Notes: generated by a model not told the origin, from the letters alone. Shown: positions 25,666 to 33,974, counted from the first letter of the stretch. The stretch: DNA of 64,000 nt from CAXSBR01 sp964236495 (GCA_964236495.1 CAXSBR010000012.1:24283-88282); one strand, 5' to 3'. Program-made: numbers and translations.

Positions 25666-25697
25666 GCGGAGGTGCGGAGGTGCGGCCGTGCGGAGGT
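25666..25697. repeat. Four tandem GCGGAGGT octamers in the nrdR leader
   Basis: Copies at 25666, 25674, 25682 (degenerate, GCGGCCGT) and 25690. They lie in the probable 5' untranslated region of nrdR, where the RNA would read ACCTCCGC repeated. Confidence 0.75.
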
Positions 25698-25719
25698 GCG
25701 GGACATGGGAATGGAGATG

Positions 25720-25793
25720 GTTGTGCACAACATGTGGGCAAGAGGTGGACAGGCACATCGACGTTGTGGAAGAGAACCGCAATCTGTGGACAA
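25720..25793 (-). promoter_or_regulatory. Cluster of DnaA-box-like sites upstream of nrdR
   Basis: TTGTCCACA, the exact actinobacterial DnaA box, is on the minus strand at 25785-25793. Weaker matches lie at 25765-25773 and 25744-25752. TTGTGCACA, one mismatch, lies on both strands within the palindrome GTTGTGCACAAC at 25720-25731. Confidence 0.5.
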
Positions 25794-25808
25794 CTTACAG
25801 CTATGTAA

Positions 25809-25824
25809 CTACTACATGTAGTGA
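25809..25824. promoter_or_regulatory. NrdR-box-like palindrome
   Basis: CTACTACATGTAGTGA holds the perfect palindrome ACTACATGTAGT and agrees with the NrdR box ACACTATATATAGTGT at 11 of 16 positions. NrdR boxes normally come in pairs; a convincing partner about 31 bases away was not found. The rest of the 25630-26011 gap holds the DnaA-like cluster, the octamers and no gene. Confidence 0.45.
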
Positions 25825-26011
25825 CGCTACGGTCTCCACCGCCGTCGCGCAAGGGCATGTCGACGTGGCGCCGCCACGCGACGAACTGCCACCCGTCGCC
25901 GCTGTGCGTCGTGACAGCAGTACGTCTTAACTCAGCCCACCTCGTCGATCCGGTCGACCAGTGTTGTCTTCGCAACGTCTCACTTTTCGACTCATTCGTC
26001 TGCGCATATTG

Positions 26012-26638
26012 CTATCGCACCCGGAGCAACTGTCCAGGCTCTAATCCAGCGTCGGTGAGGTCGTTGAGCTTGAGCAGGTCGTCGACCTCAGCTCTGGGAT
26101 CGCGCCCCGGTGCTACTCGGCCCGCTATCGACCACAGCGTGTCTCCCGACATGACTGCAACGTGTGCAGGCGTGGGAACCGACGTCGCCGGTGCGTGGGC
26201 TCGCTGAGAGGCCCACGATCCAGCGACAACTGCAAGAGCCAACAGCGCAGCTACCACCAGCGACGCGCCTTGCCCGCGGTGAGTCAGCCGCACGGCTTGG
26301 GTGGCTTGGGGGTCTGCTGCCCGAGTCGGCTGCCGAACGTCTGGCATCCGCACAGCCGGCTTGACGTGCGGCGCCACCAGCGCATGCGGAGCCGGAACGA
26401 GCGCCGCCCGCTGTGCCGACTGCCCCGACTGCCCCGACTGCCCCGACCGAAACGACGTCGAACGCCACTGCGACGCCGCAGCGCTCTCGACAGGTGTACG
26501 CCCGTACCGCAAATTCGCCCGCGCACAAGATCGGCGCGATCTCCCGCCGTAGACAGTGCGGTAGATGGTTCTGCCACGGGCGGCGCCGTCGCCAACGTTG
26601 GCTACGACGTGCCCGGGCAGTTCAACGGCAATCGACAT
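26012..26638 (-). CDS. LysM-domain membrane protein, SOS-linked (Rv2719c-like)
   Basis: 208 residues from ATG 26638, after AGGAG. A basic Gln/Gly/Ala-rich cytoplasmic part of about 135 residues comes first. One transmembrane helix (ASLVVAALLALAVVAGSW) follows, then a C-terminal LysM domain (VAVMSGDTLWSIAGRVAPGR ... PGQLLRVR) that should bind peptidoglycan outside. Divergent from lexA with LexA boxes between them, the same arrangement as Rv2719c/ChiZ of M. tuberculosis, a DNA-damage-induced wall hydrolase that blocks division. A division-checkpoint role here is inference. Confidence 0.8.
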   Translation of the reverse strand: MSIAVELPGHVVANVGDGAARGRTIYRTVYGGRSRRSCARANLRYGRTPVESAAASQWRSTSFRSGQSGQSGQSAQRAALVPAPHALVAPHVKPAVRMPDVRQPTRAADPQATQAVRLTHRGQGASLVVAALLALAVVAGSWASQRAHAPATSVPTPAHVAVMSGDTLWSIAGRVAPGRDPRAEVDDLLKLNDLTDAGLEPGQLLRVR

Positions 26639-26701
26639 GACATCTCCTAAGCTTTGGACACGAAGCCGGTCGAGCCTCGCCGCACGCGGCCACCGTGGGA
26701 G

Positions 26702-26733
26702 TAGAACGCGTGTTCGTTCGAACGCCTGTACGC
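26702..26733. promoter_or_regulatory. Two adjoining LexA (SOS) boxes
   Basis: TAGAACGCGTGTTCGT (26702-26717) and TCGAACGCCTGTACGC (26718-26733) sit end to end. Against TCGAACRNNYGTTCGA they have two mismatches each. They lie between the LysM gene's start and its likely promoter. Confidence 0.7.
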
Positions 26734-26738
26734 AAATT

Positions 26739-26761
26739 GTTCTAGCACGCGCCTCTGACAA
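26739..26761 (-). promoter_or_regulatory. PafBC-type (LexA-independent DNA-damage) promoter motif for the LysM gene
   Basis: On the minus strand: TTGTCAGAG, eight bases, TAGAAC. The RecA-independent damage promoter motif of mycobacteria is TTGTCRGTG-N8-TANNNT; this has one mismatch in each half and exact spacing. Confidence 0.5.
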
Positions 26762-26785
26762 AATCGATGGCGCTTCGGCGTGTCA

Positions 26786-26826
26786 TCGAACACGTGTTTG
26801 CTTCGCAGCCGACCTCGGGCTAACCT
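26786..26826 (+). promoter_or_regulatory. lexA promoter with overlapping SOS box
   Basis: LexA box TCGAACACGTGTTTGC (26786-26801, two mismatches) overlaps the -35 hexamer TTGCTT (26798-26803). Seventeen bases on lies TAACCT (26821-26826) as -10. LexA bound here would block its own promoter. Confidence 0.75.
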
Positions 26827-26950
26827 TTCGCACATCGGCCGCTCTCAACCGGTTGCTCGGCTACTCACCGGTGTGCGGTGCGACCGGCCAGCACGTAACG
26901 ACTTCGATCCCGTAGGCCACACCCGAGGTACCACTTCCAGGAGGTCATCC

Positions 26951-27766
26951 ATGGCAACGAAACTCGACGGTCCGGCCGACAACGCCGACAACGCCGACAG
27001 CGCCGCCAACCGCGGCACCGAGGACGGCCCTCGGCAAGGTCCTGGTCGCCCGACCAACGCTTCGGTCGCCGAGCTGGCTTTGGTTCGAAAACTGCCCAAG
27101 TCCACGCAAGAAGTCGCAGATGGCCTCTCGCCGCGCCAGCGCACCATCCTCGCCGTGATCCGCGATTCGGTACAGCGGCGCGGTTTTCCGCCCAGCATCC
27201 GGGAGATCTGTGAGTCTGCTGGCTTGGCGTCAACGTCCAGCGTCGCCCACCAGCTCAGCGTGCTGGAGAAGAAGGGCTACATCCGCCGCGACTCCAAGCT
27301 GCCCCGGGCCGTCAACGTGCATACCGAGAAGAGTCGAACTACGCGCGGGCGCGCGCGCACCGTGATACCAGCGCACGAGCAGTCCGCTCCCACACCCGCA
27401 TTCGTGCCGGTCGTAGGACGGATCGCCGCGGGCGGTCCCATCCTGGCCGAACAGCGCATCGAAGACGTCTTTCCGCTCCCCCGCGAGCTCGTCGGTGAAG
27501 GCACACTGTTCTTGCTCCGGGTCGCAGGCGACTCCATGATCGACGCTGCGATCGCCGACGGTGACTGGGTGGTGGTGCGCCAGCAGCCGACCGCCGAGCA
27601 AGGAGACATCGTCGCCGCGATGATCGACGGCGAGGCGACCGTCAAGACCTACCGTCGGGACGGACAGCACGTTTGGCTGATTCCGCACAACACCCACTAC
27701 GAGCCGATCAACGGCGATGACGCAACGATCCTGGGCCGAGTCGTGACGGTGCTGCGCAAGGTCTGA
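26951..27766 (+). CDS. lexA: SOS repressor LexA
   Basis: 271 residues from ATG 26951, six bases after a perfect AGGAGG. The N-terminal 45 residues are Asp/Asn/Ala-rich. A winged helix follows (LSPRQRTILAVIRDSVQRRG, SSVAHQLSVLEKKGYIRRD). Then come the Ala-Gly cleavage site in VGRIAAGGP, the catalytic Ser in RVAGDSMIDAAI and Lys in EATVKTYRR. RecA filaments trigger self-cleavage and release repair genes. The 5' gap carries its own SOS box. Confidence 0.96.
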   Translation: MATKLDGPADNADNADSAANRGTEDGPRQGPGRPTNASVAELALVRKLPKSTQEVADGLSPRQRTILAVIRDSVQRRGFPPSIREICESAGLASTSSVAHQLSVLEKKGYIRRDSKLPRAVNVHTEKSRTTRGRARTVIPAHEQSAPTPAFVPVVGRIAAGGPILAEQRIEDVFPLPRELVGEGTLFLLRVAGDSMIDAAIADGDWVVVRQQPTAEQGDIVAAMIDGEATVKTYRRDGQHVWLIPHNTHYEPINGDDATILGRVVTVLRKV

Positions 27767-27781
27767 TATGGAGCGAGGTCT

Positions 27782-27815
27782 GGCACATACGCGGGCGGCC
27801 GCCCACCTATGTGCC
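27782..27815. terminator. Hairpin terminator between lexA and the PAP2 gene
   Basis: GGCACATA (27782-27789) pairs with TATGTGCC (27808-27815). The palindrome GGGCGGCCGCCC inside continues the stem after a small internal loop. The flanking genes converge here. Confidence 0.6.
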
Positions 27816-27844
27816 CGGCTAGGTAGGCCGACCCCGACCCCAGA

Positions 27845-28681
27845 TCATCGGACGATGCGGCTGTCAATCCGTTGGGACGCGTGGGTCCAGCCGGGGTGCA
27901 GTGTCGCCCAGAGCAGCACCATGCCGATCGCACTGCCTGCAAGTAGATCGGTCAACCAGTGGTAATCCAGCAGCACCATGACGACGCTCACCACTGCAGG
28001 TGCTATCAGGCGCCCGACCCGCACCGCTCGGACCAACCTGTCGTCGGCGCGGGCGCGACCGGCGGTGTATTGCGCCAGCCCCCACAGCACCACGGTGTTG
28101 GCCGTGTGCCCAGACGGAAATGACGCGCCCGCTGCCGCGCTCTGTCCATGGGCACCTGCAATGGGCGCGTTGCGGGCCAGTCCGAGCTTGAAGGCGTACA
28201 CCACCGCAGCGAGCCCGATCACCGCGACAATCAGCCGGAGCACTGGTTCCACGGTTCGACAGCGCCGCGTCGCCCAGAGTGCGAGCAACAACGACCCAGT
28301 CAACACAACGCCGCGCTGTCCGAACCACAGACCTGGCGTGAGCAGTCTTCGCGGCCAAGGCTTGAACCGAAGGCCCCACCGCAGCATCTGATCGCTTAGC
28401 TGGACGTCGATCCTCGTCAGCGGCCCGTGGTGAAGAACATCCAGCGAGATCGCCGCTGTTACCAGCACTCCCACGACCGCTGCCCACAGCGGTACCGACC
28501 TACCTTGGCCACCAGCGTCGCTGGAGGCATTGGAGGCCTCGCCAGCACTGCCGGAACTGGGCGAGCCGAGACCGGGTGTGTCACGACCGGGTACGGACGC
28601 GCCGACATTTGATACGTCGTTAATCGATGCTTTGCGTCGCGACGGGTGGACGCCAAACGGTGTCCACGCTCGCAGCCACAT
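27845..28681 (-). CDS. PAP2 family membrane phosphatase
   Basis: About 278 residues. A 60-residue hydrophilic N-terminus precedes six hydrophobic stretches. Phosphatase motifs: KLGLARNAP (motif 1, with R-x-x-P spacing instead of RP), ASFPSGHT (motif 2) and LLDYHWLTDLLAG (motif 3 with the catalytic His). Members dephosphorylate lipid phosphates such as undecaprenyl or phosphatidate phosphates in the membrane. The start is uncertain: ATG 28681 is given, and GTG codons about 20-30 residues later are possible. Last gene of the miaA-dapF-hflX-tatA string. Confidence 0.82.
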   Translation of the reverse strand: MWLRAWTPFGVHPSRRKASINDVSNVGASVPGRDTPGLGSPSSGSAGEASNASSDAGGQGRSVPLWAAVVGVLVTAAISLDVLHHGPLTRIDVQLSDQMLRWGLRFKPWPRRLLTPGLWFGQRGVVLTGSLLLALWATRRCRTVEPVLRLIVAVIGLAAVVYAFKLGLARNAPIAGAHGQSAAAGASFPSGHTANTVVLWGLAQYTAGRARADDRLVRAVRVGRLIAPAVVSVVMVLLDYHWLTDLLAGSAIGMVLLWATLHPGWTHASQRIDSRIVR

Positions 28682-28716
28682 CAACTCCCAGGCCCGACCT
28701 GCGCCGGAGGGAGAGC

Positions 28717-29046
28717 TCAGACCGAGGGCTGCGCGGGCGATTCAGCCGGCATAACCGTCGACGTCGCAATCGGCGCGGCAGTCGGAGGCGCGGGGGTAAC
28801 GGACTGCACAGGCACAGCAACTACAGGAACAGTGGCGTGCACCTGCTGCAGTGGCTCGACGTCGGACTGGGCCTTCGCCGCACTCCGCGCGTCGTCATCA
28901 TCTGCCATGCCCTTGAGCTCAGTCTTGAAGACGCGCATCGAGCGGCCGGCGGAGCGGGCCATCTCAGGCAGCTTCTTATATCCCCCGAACAGCAAACCCG
29001 CGACGATCAAGATGACTACCCAGTGAACGGGCTGATCGAAACCCAT
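28717..29046 (-). CDS. tatA: Sec-independent translocase component TatA-like
   Basis: 109 residues from ATG 29046, with GGAGG seven bases before. One N-terminal transmembrane helix (HWVVILIVAGLLFG), a hinge, the amphipathic helix KKLPEMARSAGRSMRVFKTE, then an acidic patch and a Pro/Thr/Val-rich tail. TatA forms the pore that exports folded proteins. The hinge reads FGGYKKLP, one residue longer than the usual FGxKKLP, and the helix begins with an unusual His-Trp. It lies alone between hflX and a PAP2 gene, so another tatA may exist elsewhere. Confidence 0.82.
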   Translation of the reverse strand: MGFDQPVHWVVILIVAGLLFGGYKKLPEMARSAGRSMRVFKTELKGMADDDDARSAAKAQSDVEPLQQVHATVPVVAVPVQSVTPAPPTAAPIATSTVMPAESPAQPSV

Positions 29047-29094
29047 GTTCGTACCTCCGCATATCAAACGTGTCAGCGGTCGGGCGACCGGTAT

Positions 29095-30510
29095 TCAGAC
29101 TACGCGCGCGACGGCTTGGAAGGGCTCCAACGCGGCCCCGAGATCGGGATTGACCCGCGCAGTGAGCATTGCACCGTCGCCAGTGAACTCTTCACTGAGC
29201 AGGTCGGATTCGGTGTGCACTCGCGCCACCAGGTCACCTCTAGTGAACGGAATGAGCACAGTCATCGTGGTTCGCGGCTGCGGCAAGCGGTCGGCAATCG
29301 CCTCGCGCAGTGCGTTGAGGCCCTCGCCGGTGCGGGCTGACACCGACAGCGCGTCGGGAGCCAAAGCCCTGAGCCGGCCCAGTACCAGCGGGTCTGCGAC
29401 GTCGATCTTGTTGAAGACGAGCAGCTCGTGGACGGAAGCGGCGTCGATGTCGGCGACCACGTCGCGCACTGCCTCGATCTGAGCCACCGGGTCAGCGTCG
29501 GAGGCATCCACTACATGCAGCATCAGATCGGCGTCGGCCACTTCCTCCAGCGTGGAGCGGAACGCCTCGATCAGCTGGTGGGGCAGGTGGCGCACGAAGC
29601 CCACAGTGTCGGCAAGGGTGAACTCACGCCCGTCGGCGGTCTCGCAGCGGCGCACCGTCGGATCCAAGGTGGCGAACAGCGCGTTCTCGACCAGAACTCC
29701 GGCCTGCGTCAGCTGATTGAGCAGCGACGACTTGCCCGAGTTGGTGTAGCCGGCCAGAACCACGCTCGGGATGCGAGTGGACTGACGCCTCGAGCGCTTG
29801 ACGTCGCGCGCGGTCTTCATCTGCTTGATCTCTCGACGCAGCTTCGCCATCCGCGCGTTGATACGCCGCCGGTCGATCTCGATCTTCGTCTCACCGGGAC
29901 CGCGCCCGCCGATGCCCGCGCCCGCCGCAGCACGCCCACCGACCTGGCGCGACAGCGATTCTCCCCAGCCGCGAAGGCGGGGCAGCATGTACTGCATCTG
30001 CGCCAGCTCCACCTGCGCCTTACCCTCCCGGGAGCGGGCGTGCTGAGCGAAGATGTCGAGGATCAGCGCAGTGCGGTCGACGACCTTGACCTTGACCACT
30101 GCCTCCAGCTGACGCAGCTGTCCTGGGGTCAGCTCACCGTCGCAGATGACGGTGTCTGCGGCGTGCGCGACGACGGTGTCGCGCACTTCCTTCGCCTTGC
30201 CCGAACCGATGTAGGTGGCGGCGTCGGGCTTGTCGCGACGCTGGATCAAACCGTCGAGAACCAGCGATCCGGCCGTCTCGGCCAGCCGGGCAAGTTCGTG
30301 CAGCGAGTTCTCGGCGTCGGTCAGGGTGCCCGTCGTCCAGACCCCGACGAGAACCACCCGCTCCAGGCGCAGTTGGCGGTATTCGACCTCGGTGACATCG
30401 GCGAGCTCGGTGGACAGGCCGGCGACGCGGCGTAACGCCTGCCGATCCTCCAGCGCAAAAGCTGCCTGATCGTCGGAGTAGCCGGTGGAACTCGGCGGAT
30501 AAGAAGTCAT
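29095..30510 (-). CDS. hflX: Ribosome-associated GTPase HflX
   Basis: 471 residues from ATG 30510. The N-terminal HflX domain contains YIGSGKAKEVRD and the conserved loop GRGPGETKIEIDRRRI. The G domain has VVLAGYTNSGKSSLLN (G1), LADTVGF (G3), VFNKID (G4) and SVSARTGEG (G5). HflX splits stalled or hibernating 70S ribosomes. The C-terminal domain ends in VARVV. It lies 38 bases after dapF and 48 before tatA on the same strand, as in the miaA-dapF-hflX cluster of actinobacteria. Confidence 0.95.
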   Translation of the reverse strand: MTSYPPSSTGYSDDQAAFALEDRQALRRVAGLSTELADVTEVEYRQLRLERVVLVGVWTTGTLTDAENSLHELARLAETAGSLVLDGLIQRRDKPDAATYIGSGKAKEVRDTVVAHAADTVICDGELTPGQLRQLEAVVKVKVVDRTALILDIFAQHARSREGKAQVELAQMQYMLPRLRGWGESLSRQVGGRAAAGAGIGGRGPGETKIEIDRRRINARMAKLRREIKQMKTARDVKRSRRQSTRIPSVVLAGYTNSGKSSLLNQLTQAGVLVENALFATLDPTVRRCETADGREFTLADTVGFVRHLPHQLIEAFRSTLEEVADADLMLHVVDASDADPVAQIEAVRDVVADIDAASVHELLVFNKIDVADPLVLGRLRALAPDALSVSARTGEGLNALREAIADRLPQPRTTMTVLIPFTRGDLVARVHTESDLLSEEFTGDGAMLTARVNPDLGAALEPFQAVARVV

Positions 30511-30548
30511 TGCGCCTAATTCTGACAGGGTGCAGATCATTCGGCGAG

Positions 30549-31391
30549 CTATTTGGCTGAGGGCTGCATCCGGTCCAGCGCGCGTATAAGCCAGTCGAGG
30601 TCGAGGGTGACGCGTCCTACGATCACCGCGGGCCCGGTCAGCTCGACGCGGTCGATGCCCGCGCGGCGCACGAAGACCGTGCCGCCGGGAACGTCCACCC
30701 GCCACTGATGTTGGTCGTAGCCGTGATTCCGCTGAGCGGCTAGCACCGCGGCGGCGATCCCTGTACCACAGGAGCGGGTCTCGCCCGAGCCGCGTTCGTG
30801 CACCCGCATGCCGAGATGCCGCTCGCCCAACGCGACGACGAACTCGACGTTCTGTCCTTCTGGCAGCAGTGGCATCACCTGCGGAGGTCTGGTCAGCTCG
30901 AGCGCGGTGAGCTGTGCCGGCTCATCGAGCAGCACGACGACGTGCGGATTGGGCATCGACACCGCGATGCCGGCCTGGGCACGCGCCATGCCCTCGACTA
31001 CCACCTCCGGTGTCGCGTCGAGGTAGCCGGCCGGGCCTATCGACACCGTGACCTCCCCGTCGTCGTGCAACCGGGCTTCGACGTCGCCGGCACGGGTGGC
31101 CATAACTAGATCCGGCCCCGGCTCGAGGCCGGCCGCGTGCAGATAGCGGGCGAATACCCGGGCTCCGTTGCCGCACATCTCGGCAACCGAGCCGTCGGCG
31201 TTGCGGTAGTCCATGAAGAAGCGGGCCGGGGAACCCGCGTCCGGGATGCCGACGACGCGCAAAACCCCGTCGCCACCGATACCGGCGCGCCGATCGCACA
31301 GCAGCGCGACCAGCTCGCCACTCAGTTCGACGGTGTCAGTGCGATCGTCTATCACCAGGAAGTCGTTCTCCGTGCCGTGGCCCTTCCACAT
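30549..31391 (-). CDS. dapF: Diaminopimelate epimerase
   Basis: 280 residues when started at ATG 31391 (MWKGHGTENDFLVI), which matches other DapF N-termini. The two catalytic cysteines are in AEMCGNGARVFARYL and RSCGTGIAAAVLAA. It converts LL- to meso-diaminopimelate for peptidoglycan and lysine. The frame stays open further upstream through a low-complexity Ala/Thr stretch made of 15-bp repeats, so an extended GTG start cannot be excluded. dapA lies about 24 kb away in this window. Confidence 0.94.
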   Translation of the reverse strand: MWKGHGTENDFLVIDDRTDTVELSGELVALLCDRRAGIGGDGVLRVVGIPDAGSPARFFMDYRNADGSVAEMCGNGARVFARYLHAAGLEPGPDLVMATRAGDVEARLHDDGEVTVSIGPAGYLDATPEVVVEGMARAQAGIAVSMPNPHVVVLLDEPAQLTALELTRPPQVMPLLPEGQNVEFVVALGERHLGMRVHERGSGETRSCGTGIAAAVLAAQRNHGYDQHQWRVDVPGGTVFVRRAGIDRVELTGPAVIVGRVTLDLDWLIRALDRMQPSAK

Positions 31392-31448
31392 CGGCAGTGC
31401 CGCCACCGCTGCAGCGTGCGCGGCCAGATTGGTCGTAGCGGCGGCAGT

Positions 31449-31493
31449 GGTGCTGGTGGCGGTGGTGCTGGTGGCGGCGGTGCCGGTGGCGGC
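31449..31493. repeat. Three tandem 15-bp units upstream of dapF
   Basis: GGTGCTGGTGGCGGT and two close copies (31449, 31464, 31479), in the miaA-dapF gap. If translated in the dapF frame they would give Ala/Thr/Ser pentads. Confidence 0.85.
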
Positions 31494-31542
31494 GGATGTC
31501 ACCTCGACCACGGTAGTGAGCACCGACGCAAGACCTGACGCA

Positions 31543-32532
31543 TCAGGTCGACACCAGCGCGAGCGCGCGCGGAAGGACCTCGTCGGCGGCGGCATCGAGC
31601 CAGGTGATGCGCGGATCACGCCGGAACCAGCTGCGTTGGCGTCGCACGAAACGTCGGGTCGCGCGCTGGGTAGCCACCACCGCGTCGGAAAGGTCGCCGT
31701 GGACCGTGCCGGCGTCGTCGACCACCGCCAGTATCTGCGCGTATCCAAGCGCTTTGCCCGCCGTCGGGCTGCTGCGCAGACCGTGTCTGCACAACGCCAT
31801 CACCTCGTCGACCAGGCCGCGGCGCATCATCTGCACGACGCGCAGATCGACGCGGTCGTCGAGATCGCCGCGGTCCAACCCGATCTGCACGGTGTCGTAT
31901 ACAGCGTCGAAAGCCGGCATCCGAGCGCGGAACGGACCGCCGGTGATCTCGATGACCTCCAACGCTCTAATGATTCGTCGGCCGTTGCTGGGCAGAATCG
32001 CCGCAGCCGCGTCGGCGTCCACGACTGCCAACCGCCGGTGCAGGGACTGCGGGCCGGCGTCGGCCAGCTCGGCGGCAAGCCGAGCGCGGATCTCCGGGGA
32101 CTCGCCGGGGAAGTCCAACCGGTCCACGGTTGCTCGGACGTACAGCCCGGAACCGCCGACGAGGATCGGCAACCCGCCGCGGGCGTGCACATCGTCGATG
32201 GCCGCGCGCGCCAGCGTCTGGTACTCGGCCACGGCCGCGGACTTGGCGAGCGGCCACACGTCGAGCAGGTGGTGCACCACGCCGCGGCGCTCGGCACTCG
32301 ACATCTTCGCGGTGCCGATGTCCAGACCCTCGTAGAGCTGCATGGAGTCGGCGTTGACGATCTCGACCGGCCCTTTCGTGGCCTCGCGCAGGTGCAGCGC
32401 AAGTCTTACCGCCACCTCCGATTTGCCGGCGGCGGTCGGGCCGACGACGGTGATCAGGCGTGCTGACGTATTGCCGGCCCGGTCGCGCACGGGCAGCAAC
32501 GTTAGCCCGGCCCGACTCACAGCCGATATCAC
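31543..32532 (-). CDS. miaA: tRNA dimethylallyltransferase MiaA
   Basis: 329 residues, GTG start. P-loop GPTAAGKSEVAVR, NADSMQLYEGLDIGTAK, HHLLDVWP, VGGSGLYVRA and RRFVRRQRSWFRRD are family signatures. It adds dimethylallyl to A37 of tRNAs that read UNN codons; MiaB, also in this window, completes the modification. First gene of the leftward miaA-dapF-hflX set and divergent from the DUF349 gene across 119 bases. Confidence 0.95.
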   Translation of the reverse strand: MISAVSRAGLTLLPVRDRAGNTSARLITVVGPTAAGKSEVAVRLALHLREATKGPVEIVNADSMQLYEGLDIGTAKMSSAERRGVVHHLLDVWPLAKSAAVAEYQTLARAAIDDVHARGGLPILVGGSGLYVRATVDRLDFPGESPEIRARLAAELADAGPQSLHRRLAVVDADAAAAILPSNGRRIIRALEVIEITGGPFRARMPAFDAVYDTVQIGLDRGDLDDRVDLRVVQMMRRGLVDEVMALCRHGLRSSPTAGKALGYAQILAVVDDAGTVHGDLSDAVVATQRATRRFVRRQRSWFRRDPRITWLDAAADEVLPRALALVST

Positions 32533-32651
32533 CCCGGCGATCAGCCGGTGTTCGTGCTGGGTGACCGGCGACGGACCTGAGGTCGCCGCTCGGACTCAGC
32601 CCATGCAGCCCGGGAGACGGCCGAGCCCGATCTCGTGTCTAATGGTCACCT

Positions 32652-33974
32652 ATGTCTGCAGAGCACACGTCCGAATGGGGACGCATCGACGACAGCGGCA
32701 CGGTCTATGTCCGGATCGAGGACGGCGAACGCATCATCGGCTCGTGGCAGGCCGGCGACCCTGCCGCCGGTCTGGCCTACTACTCACGTCGCTACGCCGA
32801 CCTGGTCACCGAGGTGGGACTGCTGCAGAACCGCCTGGACTCTGGCGCCGGTGATGCGAAAGCGACGTGGGCACACGCCGCGGCCCTGCAGGAATCCCTC
32901 GCCGACGCGTCTGTCCTCGGTGACCTCGCCGGGCTGAGTATTCGGCTCGCAGCGTTGAAGGCGGCGGCCGAGGCGAAGCTGGCCGAGCAGGTTCTGGCAA
33001 AGGAGGCCGACCGCTCGGCCGCCATCGCGGCCAAGGAGCTCCTCGCGGCCGAGGCCGAGGGCATCGCCGCATCGAGTACCCAGTGGAAAGCCGCCGGGGA
33101 TCGGATGCGCGCGATCGTCGAGGACTGGAAGCAGATCAAGGGCATCGACCGCAAGACCGACGAGGCGCTCTGGAAGCGTTACGCCGCCGCTCGAGACGCG
33201 TTCAGCCAGCGCCGCGGACAGCACTTCGCCGGCCTCGACGCCGAACGCAGTGAAGCCAAGGCGGCCAAGGAAACACTCGTCGCCCAGGCGCAGAAGCTCT
33301 CGCAATCCTCGGACTGGCGTGAGACCGCAGACGCGATGAAACGGCTGATGACAGAGTGGAAAGCGGCTCCGCGCGCTAGTAAGGGTGAGGAAGATGCCCT
33401 GTGGGCACGCTTCCGGGGCGCCCAGGACGCCTTCTTCGCGCGCCGGTCGGAGACTTTCGCCGAACGCGACGCCGGTGAGCTGGAGAATCAGAAGCTCAAG
33501 GAGGCGATCATCGCCGAGGCAGAAGCGATCGACATCGCCGACCCTCGCAAGGCGATACAAAAGCTCGCTGCCCTGGGCGAGCGCTTCGACGAGGTCGGCC
33601 ATGTTCCGCGCGATGCCCTACGCGGCCTGGACGAGCGGATGCAGGCCGCCGAACGCCGGGTCCGCGAGGCCGCGGACGCTTCCCGCCCGGCACCCACGAC
33701 CACCGTGGCGAACCCGTTCCTGGCGGCGATGGTCGAACGTCTGGCCGAGGCACAGGCCAAGTTGGACCAGGCTCGCCGTTCCGGTGACGCGCAGCGGATC
33801 GCCAAGGCTGAAGCCGATGTCCAGGCACGGCGTGCATTGCTGCCGGCTTCGGCTGCCACGCTGGCCACGGCCGCGACGGCTGCCGCAGCCGGCACAGCTG
33901 GTGGGGCCGACGCGGCGAGCAAGCCGGCGCCCAAAGTGTCGCGCAACCAGTGGACCCGCTCGCCGCAAAGCTGA
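32652..33974 (+). CDS. DUF349 coiled-coil protein
   Basis: 440 residues. The N-terminus (WGRIDDSGTVYVRIEDGERI) is followed by Ala/Glu/Lys-rich helices that should form coiled coil. At least three DUF349 repeats are present (WKAAGDRMRAIVEDWKQI ... LWKRYAAARDAFSQRR; WRETADAMKRLMTEWKAA ... LWARFRGAQDAFFARR; and a shorter third). DUF349 proteins include the RNA-binding ribosome factor YeiR/HflX-associated families, but the role here is not established. The stop lies 20 bases from that of convergent miaB. An equivalent gene (Rv2731) lies near miaA/miaB in M. tuberculosis. Confidence 0.8.
   Translation: MSAEHTSEWGRIDDSGTVYVRIEDGERIIGSWQAGDPAAGLAYYSRRYADLVTEVGLLQNRLDSGAGDAKATWAHAAALQESLADASVLGDLAGLSIRLAALKAAAEAKLAEQVLAKEADRSAAIAAKELLAAEAEGIAASSTQWKAAGDRMRAIVEDWKQIKGIDRKTDEALWKRYAAARDAFSQRRGQHFAGLDAERSEAKAAKETLVAQAQKLSQSSDWRETADAMKRLMTEWKAAPRASKGEEDALWARFRGAQDAFFARRSETFAERDAGELENQKLKEAIIAEAEAIDIADPRKAIQKLAALGERFDEVGHVPRDALRGLDERMQAAERRVREAADASRPAPTTTVANPFLAAMVERLAEAQAKLDQARRSGDAQRIAKAEADVQARRALLPASAATLATAATAAAAGTAGGADAASKPAPKVSRNQWTRSPQS

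Noticed and set aside
25049..26011. Cobalamin riboswitch for nrdJ
   Set aside because: I looked for a B12-box-like stretch in both leaders and found none.
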